Assembly (NCBI GenBank): GCA_009760855.2
Contig: WPIO01000066.1
Location: 367,501-429,500 of the forward strand
DNA: 62,000 bases
Direction of reading: 5' to 3'
From: Cristatella mucedo
Taxonomy: Eukaryota; Bryozoa; Phylactolaemata; Cristatellidae
Part shown: positions 22,951-35,929 of the stretch, piece after piece
Layout: the number at the start of each line of letters is the position of its first letter
Position numbering within the stretch: the first letter of the stretch is position 1
Notes under the pieces: model-generated
Databases searched by the model: none
Seen by the model: the letters and a program-made list of their open reading frames with translations, nothing else
Told to the model about the DNA's origin: nothing
Position numbers and translations under genes: made by a program

Positions 22951-25164
22951 AATTGAGCCAGAGCTGGTTAACGAAGCGATGAGTCGAAAGAGCAGCAGAG
23001 TCGGAGGTCTCGGGCGACAGCAATAGGGAAAGCCACACAGTGGCCGTGGCTGCCGGCAGAGACGGAACTCTGCCGGTGAGTTCGGAACGACTAGAAGCAT
23101 TCCTTGAGGTGCCCACAGATCTGTGCAAATGACATCATGTGACTGCAGGCTTCGCTCAGGGCGGCGTGAGAATGTGACAGAGCCAGCTAAAGTTGCGAGC
23201 CGACTGCTCTCAGCTCTACTCTCTAAACGTGAGCACACTCTCGCCGCCGACACGCCTCGGTCACGCTCCTGCTGTCGCTCGTTGCAGCGGCGTTACGGGA
23301 TTCGGCTACATGGAGCTGCGCTCGACTGGCGGAATCTCGGCAGGCGGCCGCCGCCGTCGACAACAGGCGTTCGCAGGGGCCGGTCGGCTCAACGAGCGTT
23401 TATTTAACGCACGTGTAGGTCTATACATGGCCCGCTGCGATCAGTGGCCATCGTCGCCACGAGGGCAGTTGCAAGTGGCGACCTCTACGTGGCAGTGCTG
23501 CATGGCGGCAGCGGCAGCTGAGGCGATTTATGACCTGCTGCTCCTGCCGATTTCTCCACGTCATCGGCTGCAGAAAATCAACACCTTGCCGCAGCATGAA
23601 CGTGGATTTTTGAGACTCGCATAAAAGAAGGTAGAAGCCAGTGGTATTGCAACATTTGGGACTTCGACGAACAGCAACCGTCTGGCCACCTCATGAGAAC
23701 GAAGCCCACAGAGGACAGCGATCGCTAGCTCGCCAGAAACTCGCCAGAATTGGCTGTGCCTCGTGAAAAGGACGTCGTCTGATAACTTTGAGGACATTTT
23801 AGATTAATTTGTAGCACTAATAGATTTGTAATCGTGGTTACGCTGTGTAATGCTCATGAGCCATCGCTGTGTATGTGGAGCTTCTGTGGTAGTTAGACGA
23901 CATGTCTGCAGAGTGGATGGATGCAGATGGGAGGACGCATCTTCCCCCGGATGGTGACATATGTACCCTAGAGTAGGCGGACCCACTGACATTCGATATG
24001 TCTGGCTGGGCGTCGCCTTGCCCCGGAAGGGTAAAGCCTGGGGGTCAGCTCCCAGAGTTCCGACGACGGGAACTGGGTACAACGTGTTCGCTCTCTTTCG
24101 GCGGAAGCTCTCGACGGTGTTGGACGTCCGCTCCGTCTACCACAGAGTACTCAGCTAGCCGGGTCTTGGACGGCGTACGCTTGTACTGGTGAGACGGAGT
24201 CCTCCGACGGTGCGACTGTGGAAGCCGACTGAGCACTAACACGTTTGTTCGCGCTTGCAGTGTCATCCCGTGCCCCTGTAGTTTACCTTGTATAGGAACT
24301 TCCTCTGTAGGCTTGTTTAGTGCCCTCCTTTGTATAGCGCATGCGTGTGTATTATATAAAGTGTTGTGTACCCGATCGATCACGCGTGAACCACTGTTAC
24401 TGGAGGGCCCTGCGTAACGACCCAGAACGGACATAGATAGTAGCGAGCCACAGTGGGAGTTAGCCGTTGGCCCATTGAACTCGGTTACATACTGACTAAG
24501 GGAGGCAAGCTTTTGGGGAGGATGCCGTATTGTAAGCCAGAGTAAGCAGCGAAAAGTGGACATTCTACATCCGCCCGAACAGGGCCCACTGGACCATCTT
24601 CGGGTGGATATACTAGCCACGTTGTTTCCCGGTATTAGCGACCGGATCAACTTACTCATCGACGTCACATTTAAAATTGTACGGGTTAATTATTGTGAGT
24701 AAATATTTCGTAGAGCCCTATGAGAAAATAATCTGTATTCAGGCGCTTCTTCATGGAAGTTCAGTGCAAGCCACAAGTCACTCCGAAGTTAGTTACTACG
24801 ACTGGCAAGAATGCCAAAGCACAAAGGAAACGTCTACGGCCGTCATTCCCAGCAGAACGTCAGTCCGGAATACGCTCGCGATCGCTCCTAAGCTGAGTAA
24901 ATTATATAAGAAGAAAGATCAATTGCTCTGATGAAGAATATAAAAGCATAACCCTTTTGCACTTAGTCTCAAATGTCTTAATGCAGCTTCGTAACGTATG
25001 AATCTCAAATAACGTAACGCTCGAATAAGGTAACGTGTAATAACATAACGTAAGGTGTAATTGGCTTTGTAACGAATGAAGTTCGTGCTGTGAGAATTCA
25101 CTCGGCATAAAAAAGGCTTGTGAAACAGGTAGGTTTTAGTGTTGCTAGCGTCCTCGTGTTGGGC
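22951..25164. other. GC-rich unassigned region, possible LTR or promoter-like part
   Basis: Between 23150 and 24650 the sequence is GC-rich with several overlapping frames on both strands (for example 23193-23624 plus, 24045-24668 minus), none with a recognisable domain. Around 24350 ATTATATAAAGTGTTG resembles a TATA element. It could come from an LTR retrotransposon LTR, but I see no second copy and no gag or pol. Confidence 0.25.
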
Positions 25165-25355
25165 GAAATAATTAATAATGGTAACAGTGATACTAATACA
25201 TTTGATATAGTGCCCTACCTGAACTCAATCTTTTTCTAGGCACTATGCATTTGCTGCAAAGGAAGCACGATCAAATGGTAGTGTTATCATGCTCAATATA
25301 TAAGAATTACATGGTTAGGGGTGAATTGCACAGGGTCAGCATGCAATTACTTCGG
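25165..25355 (-). mobile_element. Family A 3' tail
   Basis: TAATAATGGTAACAGTG remnant tail, GTGCCCTACCTGAACTCAAT hairpin arm, AGGCACTATGCATTTGC, then UTR up to CAGGGTCAGCATGCAATTAC. The arms have diverged. Confidence 0.7.
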
Positions 25356-25794
25356 GTTATCTTAAGATAGATTCTGCATTATGTGTGTGATCTGAATCTC
25401 CATAAATCATATGAATGTTTCTCCATAAGCCGTACCTACATTGAATCTACTTATTGATCGATTTTTATTTAGGTCAGATTCCTTATTTCGCGTTGCATTC
25501 CGGTCCCATTACTACCTTTTAGATTTACACTTCCTTCTTGGGAGGATATTACAACAAAGTAGGTATTCATATCATAACTCCACTTCATAACTGCATGTAT
25601 TCACAGAGCTTATATAATGTTGATGTTTTCCATTAATTTTTACTTCGTTATTACTTGAATATGCAGGATAAATGTGTGTCAACCGTAACTAATCTTTGTG
25701 CTTTAGTCTTTGCAGCCAGTATAGCCACCCTTATATTTTACCACGACTCTCGCATTCAGCCAGAAGTTATGGCAGTGAAAGTATGCCATTGAGA

Positions 25795-26400
25795 AACTTG
25801 ATGTGCTTTGAGCTCGTGCCAGCTCTTGCAGTACTAAGCTATTAAGCCTTCAGTGTTATTCAAGCGTTCAGTTTTGCGCATGCCCAAGCAGCTCTCTGTT
25901 CCACTTTAGACCTTAATATGCCAGGCCAGGGCCTCTGTTGATTTACAATAATGATGCTCCATGTGCAACCTACCTAATTTTCGGAGACCTCGTCACCTTG
26001 AGCTTACAAATGTCCGCTAGCTATTTTATCAGGATGACAAATTAAGCAGAAGCAGAGAAACGTTTAGAATGCTTCGGTAAGAAAGTTCAATATCAATGCA
26101 CCCATGCTGACAGAAAAGTATGGTGTATTTTAGGACAATGCTTGAATATTGATCAATTAGATTCAGCTCTGATCAAACCATCTCGGCGTAACCGTTTTCT
26201 CACTAGCAGCCTGCCAGCTTTTGTTGGCTTAGGTCACTATCACAATGGCAGCCAACCATCTCATATCCGTCGTGATCAAACATGGCGACAGAGGTTCTGA
26301 GGCTCCTCGACAGAGGTTCCTTTATTGCTACTCTTCGCATAGATAAGGTGAGACGCTGCTACCTTGCAGATTCGATGAAAAATGGAGGCTGCATTATTTT
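25795..26400. repeat. Dispersed direct repeat, copy 1
   Basis: Shares GAGCTCGTGCCAGCTCTTGC near 25810 and the block around AAGGTGAGACGCTGCTACC near 26345 with copy 2, in the same order and at similar spacing (about 520 bp here). The middle is strongly diverged. Confidence 0.4.
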
Positions 26401-27224
26401 CAAAGTTCATTAAGCAGTCATTTGGAAAGAGGGCGATGCTTGTGACAATGAAGACAATTGTAAAGTGACTGCTATTTCAAGTTCATTCGTCCGATGTTTA
26501 GTTCTGGTGGCATCAAGATTGGCCGCACGCATCAGACAAAAGAAGCGGCGAGGAAAATATTCAATATAAGAGATTGTGGGAAGTTTCCTTTAAACAACTC
26601 TTGTTTATTGTTTTTAAAATTAAAAATGACAGCGACGAGGATGACTACTCAACTATGAAGCGACTGGTTGATTTCTACGAAAAATCTGCTCGTTGTCTTC
26701 AGTCTGAAAAAGTTGATCATGACTTGTAATCTCTATGTCAATATTCTACATTTTGCTTCACGAAGTAATTCAACTAGGGCTGCTCTCCGTTCTAATTAAG
26801 ACCTAAATATGCTTAGCTGGCACGGCTATAGCACGAACACGGTTATGCTTCCTGTGCAATCCACTTCTTTAAGAGATTGTGTTGCTTTGAGCTCAGTGCC
26901 TATATTGCTCTTTCTGGAATGTCTAAAATAAACCCTTGGGAAGTAAAGCAAATGCTCTATGGCTTAGGCAGCCAAAAGATATGCTTTTATTGATTAGATA
27001 GCGAATATAGGCGGCGGCAGGCGTTACACAGATTCGCTCAGAACTGCAAGGGCGCTTGCTGTCACGCGCTCCTGTGCTACGAGGCTTTCCGGACCATTGT
27101 GAATCACGCATGAAGAATCTAATTTCCGAGCTTCAATTTTTTGCAAGCCAACATTGCCACTCATTCTTGTTTCAGCAACGATTTTCGTCATCGCAAAAGA
27201 AGGAAAGAGTCAAAATAAGCTAAA

Positions 27225-27880
27225 GAAAAGCTTAGTGAGCTCGGAGCTCGTTCCAGCGCTCGCAGTATTGCTAGCTAAGCTTTAGAAATTTATTTTTCAC
27301 TTTTAAAATTATAGCCTGGACCTAACTGGTATCATTGTAAGATGTTCGCCTTCATACAGCAACGTATCAAGTTAATATAAGGGAATATTTTCCCTAACGT
27401 TGCCTTGCATTGGACGAGCGCATGGGGCTTATGCGTATATGAGAATTTATGAGAATCGTTTATCAGCGAGAGGTACCGCCCAGCCATGACTCTCGATTCT
27501 TTCGTTGGATTGTAAGTAGCTAAAGTCTGCTAGCATTTTTATCAGAAGTAGCCGCTGCTCTTGGCAAAGTAATTTTGTGCCGTTACGTGCAGTCCAAAGC
27601 TCCTGAGGACTAGTTGTGGTAGAACCTGCGAAAAATTCTATCCCAGATGACACCACTGCATGCTGCCTATGAATTCTGCCAAGCGGCCTTTCTTTTCCAG
27701 TCAATCGAACGTGGCTACAGAGGCGCAACGCCTGCTGTCTGCTGCTCTTCGCCTCGACGAGGTGAGATCTAGTTACCTTGCAGATCCGATCGAAAAAGAA
27801 GGCGGCTGTAGTTGCTCAGCGATACCAGATTATTCTCCAGTAATGCTCGGCAAGGCGACGAAACGTAATAGTCTATGGTA
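27225..27880. repeat. Dispersed direct repeat, copy 2
   Basis: Carries GAGCTCGTTCCAGCGCTCGC near 27244 and GAGGTGAGATCTAGTTACC near 27759, about 495 bp apart. It may be a non-autonomous element. No terminal inverted repeats were found. Confidence 0.4.
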
Positions 27881-29204
27881 ATAGCACAGACCTTAAGGCA
27901 CGGTTTAACTTGAAAATTTCGGCCTCTCTACGAGTCGACTTCCAACCCGTCTAAGTCATCGACAGTGTGCAATGCCTCTATTGCTAATTCTAGGGTGGCT
28001 GAAACCAGCCCTTAGACATAGAATCAACATTGGCTCGGGCAGTTTGTGGCTTGCAGGGCTCGATGGGCCAGGGAGCGGAGGAGGCGACAAACTTGCTTCA
28101 GTTCTCGATGCTGCGCGCTCCTTCGCTACGAGTCCTGCCACCGGAAAGCAAGGGCTCGACAAGGAAATTTATTTTCTGTTTTACTTCTGAGGCAACGCCG
28201 ACAGTGAACCGTCGGTGCGCCTCCACGAACTCAAGGGATAAACCTTATCAATACGGATGACAGGTAGAGTTCTCTCACTGTATGTGCTTAGGAAGTCTTT
28301 AGAAACGCTCTCTACTGCGTGCAGCCGCCGGCTTTAAAGCGCTGACGCGGGGAGATAATTGCATGCTCTGAATGACCACGCTGCACTCGAGCCTTACAGG
28401 TCGATGCGCCATCTTAGCCTTACAGGTCGAGGTGCCACGCTGATGAGATACTTGTCATCTTTCAGGCATCTGAAGTGACGACAGCTTGAGGAGGCAGATG
28501 GAAACAGAGAGTGAACTCTTAGGAACCGGTTACTATCCCCACCGTTGCACAAACAAATCTCTGCTTTAGCTTCGACCCGATGTGGCTCCATAACCTCGAT
28601 ATGGTCCCAATGCAAGCCCTCATTATACCGTCGACTTGGAGAAACAAGTGGGAGCTGCGGAAAACCATAAGGCAAACCATTTCAATCAAATCTTTTCAGA
28701 CCAAATGAGGACAGAGGAGCCAGATAGATGACGACAAAGTAACACAACATGTGCGACCGAGCTTAGCTTGAAGACCAAAGTCGTCATAATTAGCCTCAGG
28801 AGAAAATGCAGACATCAAAGGTTCCCAAATGATTTTACAGCTTCCATGGAAAACTTATCGAAACACGATACAGCCTATGCTGAATAAACAAAATAGAAAC
28901 ACGTGTATTTCATTCTACTTCGATATGTAATGCATCTCAGTAGAGTGTCTACCTTCGTTGGACTAGGCATAACAATATCGTCTTTTTTGAAGAATTTACA
29001 AATAAAGCTAAAAAGGACTCACTTGAAACAGTTTTTTTGTGTTGGTTCGTGGTTTTGGGGAAATTAGAACGTCAAAATTTCGAGCAGATAGCCAACGTTC
29101 TCACTATCAATGATGATAACGGAAGACGGATAATCTAAATCAACGTCCTTGGACTGAATTTTCTGCTGTTTCATTACTCGGACTGATGACGTTGGCGTTC
29201 TAAC

Positions 29205-29330
29205 TTACTTCCACAATACTTATACAGCTACATCTACTCTCCTACTCCCGACTATTGCCAATTCTTTCCAGCTTTCCCGTGATTCTACTTCCATAGTCAC
29301 CACCTAAACGTGATGTTACGTCAGGCAAAC
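29205..29330 (+). mobile_element. Family B 3' fragment
   Basis: TTCCACAATACTTATACAGC followed by CTCCTACTCCCGACTATTGC matches the stretch after GPRLWN in family B. It lacks the rest. Confidence 0.55.
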
Positions 29331-29419
29331 TTAGCTGCAACATATTCTAAACTGCCTTTTCTAACGAGGACACTTAGAACAAGCAGTTGGTAGACCAGCT
29401 AAACTCCTATATCGAATCT

Positions 29420-29575
29420 GCAAACGACAAGCTACTGAGTTCCCGTTAGATTTCAGACCTACCACTAACCATTCGATCGTGCTTCCTTTGCAGCAGGTTT
29501 AAAGCGCCTAGAAAGACATTGAATTCCCTGATGGAATTTCATCAAATTTATTGTTATTATTATTATAATTATTAC
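29420..29575 (+). mobile_element. Family A terminal tail
   Basis: CCACTAACCATTCGATCGTG, then AAAGCGCCTAGAAAGACATT and an ATT tail at about 29549-29574. The second hairpin arm is eroded. Confidence 0.7.
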
Positions 29576-30084
29576 TCAGTCGATGAGTCATAAAATTGGT
29601 AAACATTACAGGAGTGATGATAATCCTGCCAGAGAATCACTGGCATAGGCGAGATTATTATCTCATATTTGATGACAAAGTACAGCAAATCCAACCAAAA
29701 TTAGATCTAGTCTATCATCGAGTAAACTTCTAAGTGATTTAATTTACAAGTTATCAAGCTACACAGGAAATTAAGCTATATAAAAGTTACAAGAATGCAC
29801 CTCAACAAGTGTCGGGCATCTAGGCATCTAGATTTGCCAAGGTTAGACGAGTTGGGATATAAGTCGCATGGATTGTAGAAAAACGTAAAGATCTGTAAAC
29901 GTGTTATTTTTAGGCATTTCGCTTCTGGTTTACATCTGGATTTGCGTTAGTCTGGATAATCACTTTTACTTGCATTTGAAGGTGGACAGAAATTCTAACC
30001 TAATTTCTAACATATTTTTCTTTTGAAAGATCTTTTAAACAAATTAAATTGACCGTAGCAAATGCCTTGAGCACTGTTTCAATT
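29576..30084. other. No recognised feature
   Basis: AT-rich sequence without motifs, repeats or open frames of note. Confidence 0.35.
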
Positions 30085-30500
30085 TTCAGCTATTTTTATT
30101 CTCTAAAGTCAGTGGATGTCGTGAAGTCAGTCGGAATTGAGTTCCTTGCTAGGGTTGTATATGAACTAAAGGCATTGCCTCCAAGTGATTTTAGGTTGGC
30201 TCGAGGCATAGTTAAACGGTTTGAATCTGTGAAGCCGGAAGTTTTGCGAATAGGTATTCTGGAGCAAGGTAATGGATAAAATTGTAATGCAAGCTTTAAA
30301 ACTAGCAAGTAGCAGATTTCAGAAAGGTTGTCGAGTAAATTACAAATCGAGTCAGAACCACTGCAAGTATGTAAAGACTCTCGGGAATTTTGACTCACGT
30401 TGAGTCCCTCTGCTAATTCTGCGGCATGGCAGAATACTGATACTGATACTTTAATACTGATAATCACCAAATTCTTCTCGAGCGCCTGCCATCTCACCTA
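30085..30500 (-). mobile_element. Diverged family A coding remnant
   Basis: Minus-strand translation of about 30096-30210 gives N-L-K-S-L-G-G-N-A-F-S-S-Y and A-R-N-S-I-P-T, equivalent to NLKSFGDRAFSSYAP and WNSLPT of family A. It looks like a separate, older subfamily. Confidence 0.55.
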
Positions 30501-30551
30501 AGCAGCACAAGCACTGTTTTTGAAAGGTCTAGGTAATATCTTGGTGGGCTT

Positions 30552-30690
30552 TATAATTAAATGTAATTTCCTTGTAGAGCACACTAAGAGAACTTAGTAT
30601 CTATCCAGGCGCTTAGCGAAAGCCACTGGGCTCGAGCCCACGACCTTGATCATCGATAGTGAGTACCTTACCTCAGGGCTAAACCAGGAC
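30552..30690 (-). mobile_element. tRNA-derived SINE, copy 3 (diverged)
   Basis: On the minus strand: TCCTGGTTTAGCCCTGAGG (A-box-like), then GTCGTGGGCTCGAGCCCAG (B-box-like), then TAAGCGCCTGGATAGA and AAGTTCTCTTAGTGTGCTC. The order matches the copies at 34.5 and 38.9 kb. Confidence 0.65.
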
Positions 30691-30779
30691 GGCAGAGAAT
30701 GGATGCCAAGGGGGACAATCATCAGAGAGTCTTTCAAGTATGGGTTACCCTGGGCATCCAGTCCAGTGGTCAGCTTCAG

Positions 30780-31170
30780 TGGCAATTTCATTATCACGGG
30801 ACTATAGGAAAAGCCATTTGGCTTCTTGCAGCTGGTGATAAAAATGGCAGCAATGCTATTTGGAAAATCCCAGAACACTTAACGCGTTTTTGTTTGCTAA
30901 AGGAGCTTCGACGGCTTCCGGTTTATCAAGGGATACAGAGCGAAGTTCTCACTGCACCAGTTTCAGTCTCCCTGTGCCATCGGATCCTCTAGGGACAACT
31001 GATTAGCTGTTCCGTTCCCTCGCTTAAAGACCTCGGTGACAGAAACTTTTGCTCAGCATTTCCTAGACGGCGGAAAAATTCCAAAAGTCTTACGCAACAA
31101 TATCTCTTTTGCTACTGCTGACAGTAAACAATTCTATCACGCTGACCTGAGCTGCTGTTTCCTTTCACTC
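30780..31170 (+). mobile_element. Family B-related fragment, copy 1
   Basis: Encodes A-I-G-K-A-I-W-L-L, then LLKELRRLPVYQGIQSEVLT, the counterpart of LLKELGWMPVEQRIQSKVLT in family B. AGGGACAACTGATTAGCTGT and CTCGGTGACAGAAAC follow. It is clearly a subfamily, shared with 35930-36500. Confidence 0.75.
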
Positions 31171-34100
31171 GTAAGCAGAGGACGAGCAGCTTTAGCTGCA
31201 CTTTGACCTCTCACACCCTCCAGCATCTTAAAATTCTCCCAGCTCCCTAACGGCCTGCATCGCTGGCAGTAGCATTTGCATGGCGGCAAGCATTTTGGAA
31301 ATTGAATGGCGACTTAGCCAGCATGCAAATTATGTGCATACTAAGTGCTATTCGTAAACTGGAATGCTTGAATCTGCGGTTCGTTTTTACTTGCACATCT
31401 CTTGCAGCCGAAGTCTGTGTACTCTCTTTTAAAATGATGCAAGCTGCAAAATGTAGGCATTAGCTCTGCAGCCAAGTCTGCCTTTCCTAAACCTATGTAC
31501 AATAGCCAAAAATTGCTTTTAGCTTGGATGAGGCTACCGCAGCCGAGCTGGTCGATGCCTTCGAGAGACGTCCAAGCGAGGCATCTGTAATTAACTAGTG
31601 TTATCTTCCGGCGCATGAAATAACAAGCTTACGGCAGTTGCAAAACTCGGCAACCAGATTATCTGTCGAAACGTCACAGCTGCCCCATTATACCACTGCT
31701 CAGCTCATTGAAGCACACCGTGTCAAATTCGGCAGTAGGCTATGCCTCTTGGAGAGCGTCGGATTAAGCCATCCCAGGCGAGCGTTCGGCGGCGTTACTT
31801 TACTAATTTCTAGCGTCAACTTCAAAATAAGCGGGAGGAGGCATGGTCGTGGGTGTCGGGCGGCCAGCTTATTATGAGGGCCGCCGTTCGCTAAATATAG
31901 AGAGTCATGGGATATGACATGGGGTCCTGACAAGACATGAGGTCGGCACTATTCAATAACTGATCGATTTTCTGAGCGAACTCTTGTAACCTACTGCTTA
32001 CGTAAAGCCTCCGCTGCAGCCGAGTTCCAAAGTATAAAGTCAATTAACGGGCCCGACTTCGAACCGGAGGCGGCAGCGAATGAAGAACGGGGATGTTGCC
32101 AGGAATGGCCATATGCAACTGGCTTCTTCCTTAGGCTGCGAAGATGCGAAATGATTGCTCAGCAGTCGGTTGGACAATCCGACGCAAAGTACGAGATAAT
32201 GGCGTTCTTTGGTGAGAACTCTCGGGGATTGTCCTGAAGAAGACAGAGACGGACGAGACTTACTCGGCCCAGACCAGGACGAATGTCGTCACCACTATGC
32301 TGTCCAACTTCAACGACAATTGGAGATAGTTAGAAAAGAACGATCTGAGATAGAAAAGAAAGATTGTGAGATAGAAAGCATATCTGCATCATCATGGTTA
32401 CTTGCAAGATTCAGCAGCGTTATAGGCTGCAATTTCTTACATAAATTCAGTAGGAGCTGTACACGGGTTCTCCCAGACGAGGCATTAGTGCGTCATATAA
32501 TCGGATGTAACACACGACTATTAATCAGTATTATAAGCTAGATTTATTAGCTAGTTAATTAGTTTTTTAGTCTGTCACAGTCACTGAGGTCAAGCTTAAT
32601 GTATTCCCTTTGTGATATTTATAATGCCGAAGTACCTATGATCGAACAGTTAAGATGATTGTGATATCAAAAGCGGGAGATATTTAACTTGCATGCGAAG
32701 CTTCAACATGCTCTTTAATAATTGAAATTGAATATATAAACTGTATAATGCCAAACGAATATAAAGCTGAAAGAGTTGTTCAATCTTGGCCTTATAAAAC
32801 CAGCATAATGCTGCCTCTGCACTACAACATCCTTTGCTGCAAACCAAATTGACAGTACGAAGGAGTGAGTTAGGATTGCGGTGCGTTAGGATTTCAGTAC
32901 TTGCCAGCTTCAGCTTGGACAAGTTGACTTTGGCAACGCTGCGAGAGTCACGTGATGAATCGGAAATCACTCCCGCCTACATTAGCTAATCGATTGACGT
33001 GCACAAATAGAATACGCACTTGTTTCTTTGCGGGCGAGTTGGCTTACTTTCTGGGGCGTGCTCACAAGGTCGAGGTCACTGGACACTTGGGCTCTTCTTC
33101 CTAATAGGAGTTGGAGTTTCGCTTGGTTCTTTCACAAGTGCGTGCCAATTTTTCTATAATGCCTGAGATGATTTTGCCTGCCAACGTGAAGTTTTTCGTG
33201 ATTCATTACGGGCATAAGCTAGTTGAATATATTTTGCAGTCATCAGGATGGGTTCACCATCTTGATCAGTGGACATTCAGGCAAGCCTTTTCAAGCTTTT
33301 TAAGTTGAAGTTTGTTAACGGTGCGAGCTAGTACCTATGTGTTGACTATTCGTCGTAACCATACACTGCGAAGCATATAATCGCCGAAAACTAGGGCTGT
33401 GGTTATAGCTAAATTGTCGTATTATGTTCTATGTACGCAGGTATTTAGATCAGAGCCAGTCGTTATTATGCTGGTTCAGTACCATTTGCCAGTACAACCG
33501 TGGTTTTATAGCTTCAAATGTTTTGGAAGATTAATGTATCAACATATGGAAATGTAGAGGAAGATTCGGCACTAATTAGTCAACTCTTCTCGCTATGAAA
33601 TGCAAACTGTTCTCTGAGTCTGCTAATGACACAGGCCTCAGATTGACTATTTTTCCGAAGAATTGCTCAACTGCGGTGTTAGCAATAATAAAATAGGCAC
33701 TCCTACTAAACAGTTTGTTCTAGTTTTTTAACCTCAACCAGTGTCTGGTTTTGGGAATAAAGTGCAAAAAGAAGAATAGCAGCGACTTTACTATCGGACT
33801 CCGAAATGAATTTATGAACAGTTGCTGTGCTGTGAGAGTGTATCACTTCAACTATGTTGAAAGATTGGACGGGAATTTTTCAGAATGAGTGGCAGTTTAG
33901 CTCACAAAGTTGATGCATCTTATGAGTAACAGTCACGAAAGACGTTCCATTAAAGTTTATGCAGCCGTGGGCGAGAGTAAAAAGTAGAGATATGCTAGCT
34001 GATTTAACAGCCTCTTTTTTATAGCGACTGAAGCGCCTTTACTGCTAAAGCACGATAAAGACAAAAGCCTGCGATCATAAAACCAAAATAATGTATAGGA

Positions 34101-34515
34101 GTCGCGAAATCAGAGCTCCTATAACAACTTAATCATTCCATCACACACTAAAAAAAACACGTGTCCATTGTACCAGCTCAGGGTCAGGGCCGGAGCCAAA
34201 GCAGCAACTCCACAGAAATAATGGAACTCGGCACCTCAACAAATTTGAGTCAACATCTCAAAATTCTGAGCCTGCATGCATGATGATAGAGCAAGAATCA
34301 GTCGTCGCAAGGTCTAGCCTTTGAAAACACTGATCGACGTATCACAATTCCACTATAGGCTAGCACTTGGACAGACTGAACAAAATGTCCCGATAGCTGA
34401 CTGCAATGGATTAAAATTAAGTCCCATTGTCATAGTACATGCCGGAAACCAAGTTCACTAGCGAAATCTTTTTTCTGTAACGTTGCTTAACTGTGACATC
34501 AAGCTGATTTAAAAT
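31171..34515. other. Long unassigned stretch
   Basis: No recognised gene or repeat. The only frame of interest is 32209-32541 (plus), with a charged heptad-like segment E-R-S-E-I-E-K-K-D-C-E-I-E near residue 45. It has no start context, splice evidence or homologue I recognise. The part at 32550-34500 is AT-rich and shows nothing. Confidence 0.35.
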
Positions 34516-34671
34516 AACAATAATAATATAATAATAATTCATCTGCATAGCGCCCCAAGAGAACTTAATCTCTATTTAGGCGCTTCACATATGCCTCAAG
34601 GCTCGAGCCCGCGACCTCAGCCAGGCGTTGGTCGGAGCTAGCACCTTAACCACTGGACCAAAGGGTAGCAG
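34516..34671 (-). mobile_element. tRNA-derived SINE, copy 1 (best preserved)
   Basis: On the minus strand: TTTGGTCCAGTGGTTAAGG (A box), 30 nt later GTCGCGGGCTCGAGCC (B box), then ATATGTGAAGCGCCTAAATA, GATTAAGTTCTCTTGGGGCG, CTATGCAGATGA and an ATT/AT tail at 34516-34540. The head is tRNA-like. The last 65 bp closely resemble the family A LINE 3' end. Confidence 0.85.
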
Positions 34672-35049
34672 GATTGAGGAAAAACCATTCAGCACTCAAC
34701 ATCAGCAAGAGCTAATTATAACGATCACTACGGCGTATGCCCGGTCTGAATTGGAACACCAAAATCCTTGAGAGCGTCCTGAGCAGCAAAGTATGAGCCG
34801 CTCTCAAGACATCAAGGCCATGCATGTATCAAGCTTCGGTTATTTAAACCTTGTGCCTGACATAGATGTGATCAATCAAATATCGTCTTGATCTCACGGT
34901 TTGGCTTGCTGAGCATTATCACCGGGCAGCTCGCAACCAGCATCGCTCAACGACAATTAGGCATAATGATAGTTTGCATAGCTGCGATAGGTAAAGTCTT
35001 ACCTTTAACTGCATGCCAGGATCGCATGCTGTAATTGCATGATGGAGCT

Positions 35050-35240
35050 AACCGTATTTGTAGGCTGACCCTGTGCATGTCACTTTTGACAATTCTATGC
35101 TTCTTGCCATTGAGCTCGCTACCACTTACCACTCGATATTTTTTCCTTTGCAGCAAATGTAAAGTCCCCATAAAGAGACTAAGTTTTCCGAATTCTCTAT
35201 AAAAATGTATTATTTATTTTTACTATTATTATGATTATCA
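35050..35240 (+). mobile_element. Family A 3' tail
   Basis: GGCTGACCCTGTGCATGTCA and TTCCTTTGCAGCAAATGTAA, then a diverged hairpin (AAAGTCCCCATAAAGAGAC) and an ATTATTTATTTTTACTATT tail. Confidence 0.75.
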
Positions 35241-35277
35241 TCTCTCTTTGACTTACTTCCCCTCTCCCCCTCCCTCT

Positions 35278-35547
<270 letters not shown>

Positions 35548-35929
35548 TATCCCCCTCTGCTTAAGCAGCCGACAATTTGGGGTGCTGGTTTCTCGGAGGA
35601 AGCAGATTTTTCCCTTTTGCGGAGTAAACATCCTCGTGCATTGCGAGCAAGTGGAAATCATTCGCAAGACGCCATGAGGTCATGGACAGATCAGCCTGAT
35701 TCTGTAGGCAGCGTGCCTCGACGTAAGGCAACGCTCGGCGCCACACTTTCCGCTCGCCTTTTTCCAGTCGTTGAGCGGTCACTCAACGGCTGAGCCGCCG
35801 CTCATTGCTGGGTGCTTTGTCTGCGGATTTCCTGCCCCGACACCTTCTGGCACCCAAGCTCATGTCCCCGTCATTCTTGTGCGCCTTTTTGCTTAGTTCT
35901 AGCATTCGGTATTAAACGCCGTGCTTGCT
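35548..35929. other. Unassigned spacer
   Basis: Two overlapping frames of about 70 codons on opposite strands have no motif. No repeat match was found. Confidence 0.3.

Larger units (their letters stand above)
25356..29204. other. Mostly unassigned region with a dispersed direct repeat
   Basis: No gene is recognised. Two parts are related to each other, 25795-26400 and 27225-27880 (listed separately). A few frames of 70-90 codons occur near 27447-28260 without motifs or clear splice boundaries. Confidence 0.35.

Noticed and set aside
23193-23624. 143-codon plus frame in a GC-rich block.
   Set aside because: No recognisable domain. A mixed composition with poly-Ala near the end fits chance in GC-rich DNA.
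32209-32541. 110-codon frame with a coiled-coil-like charged stretch.
   Set aside because: The charged part is short, comes from GAGATAGAAAAGAAAG-type purine repeats, and has no conserved flank or splice site.
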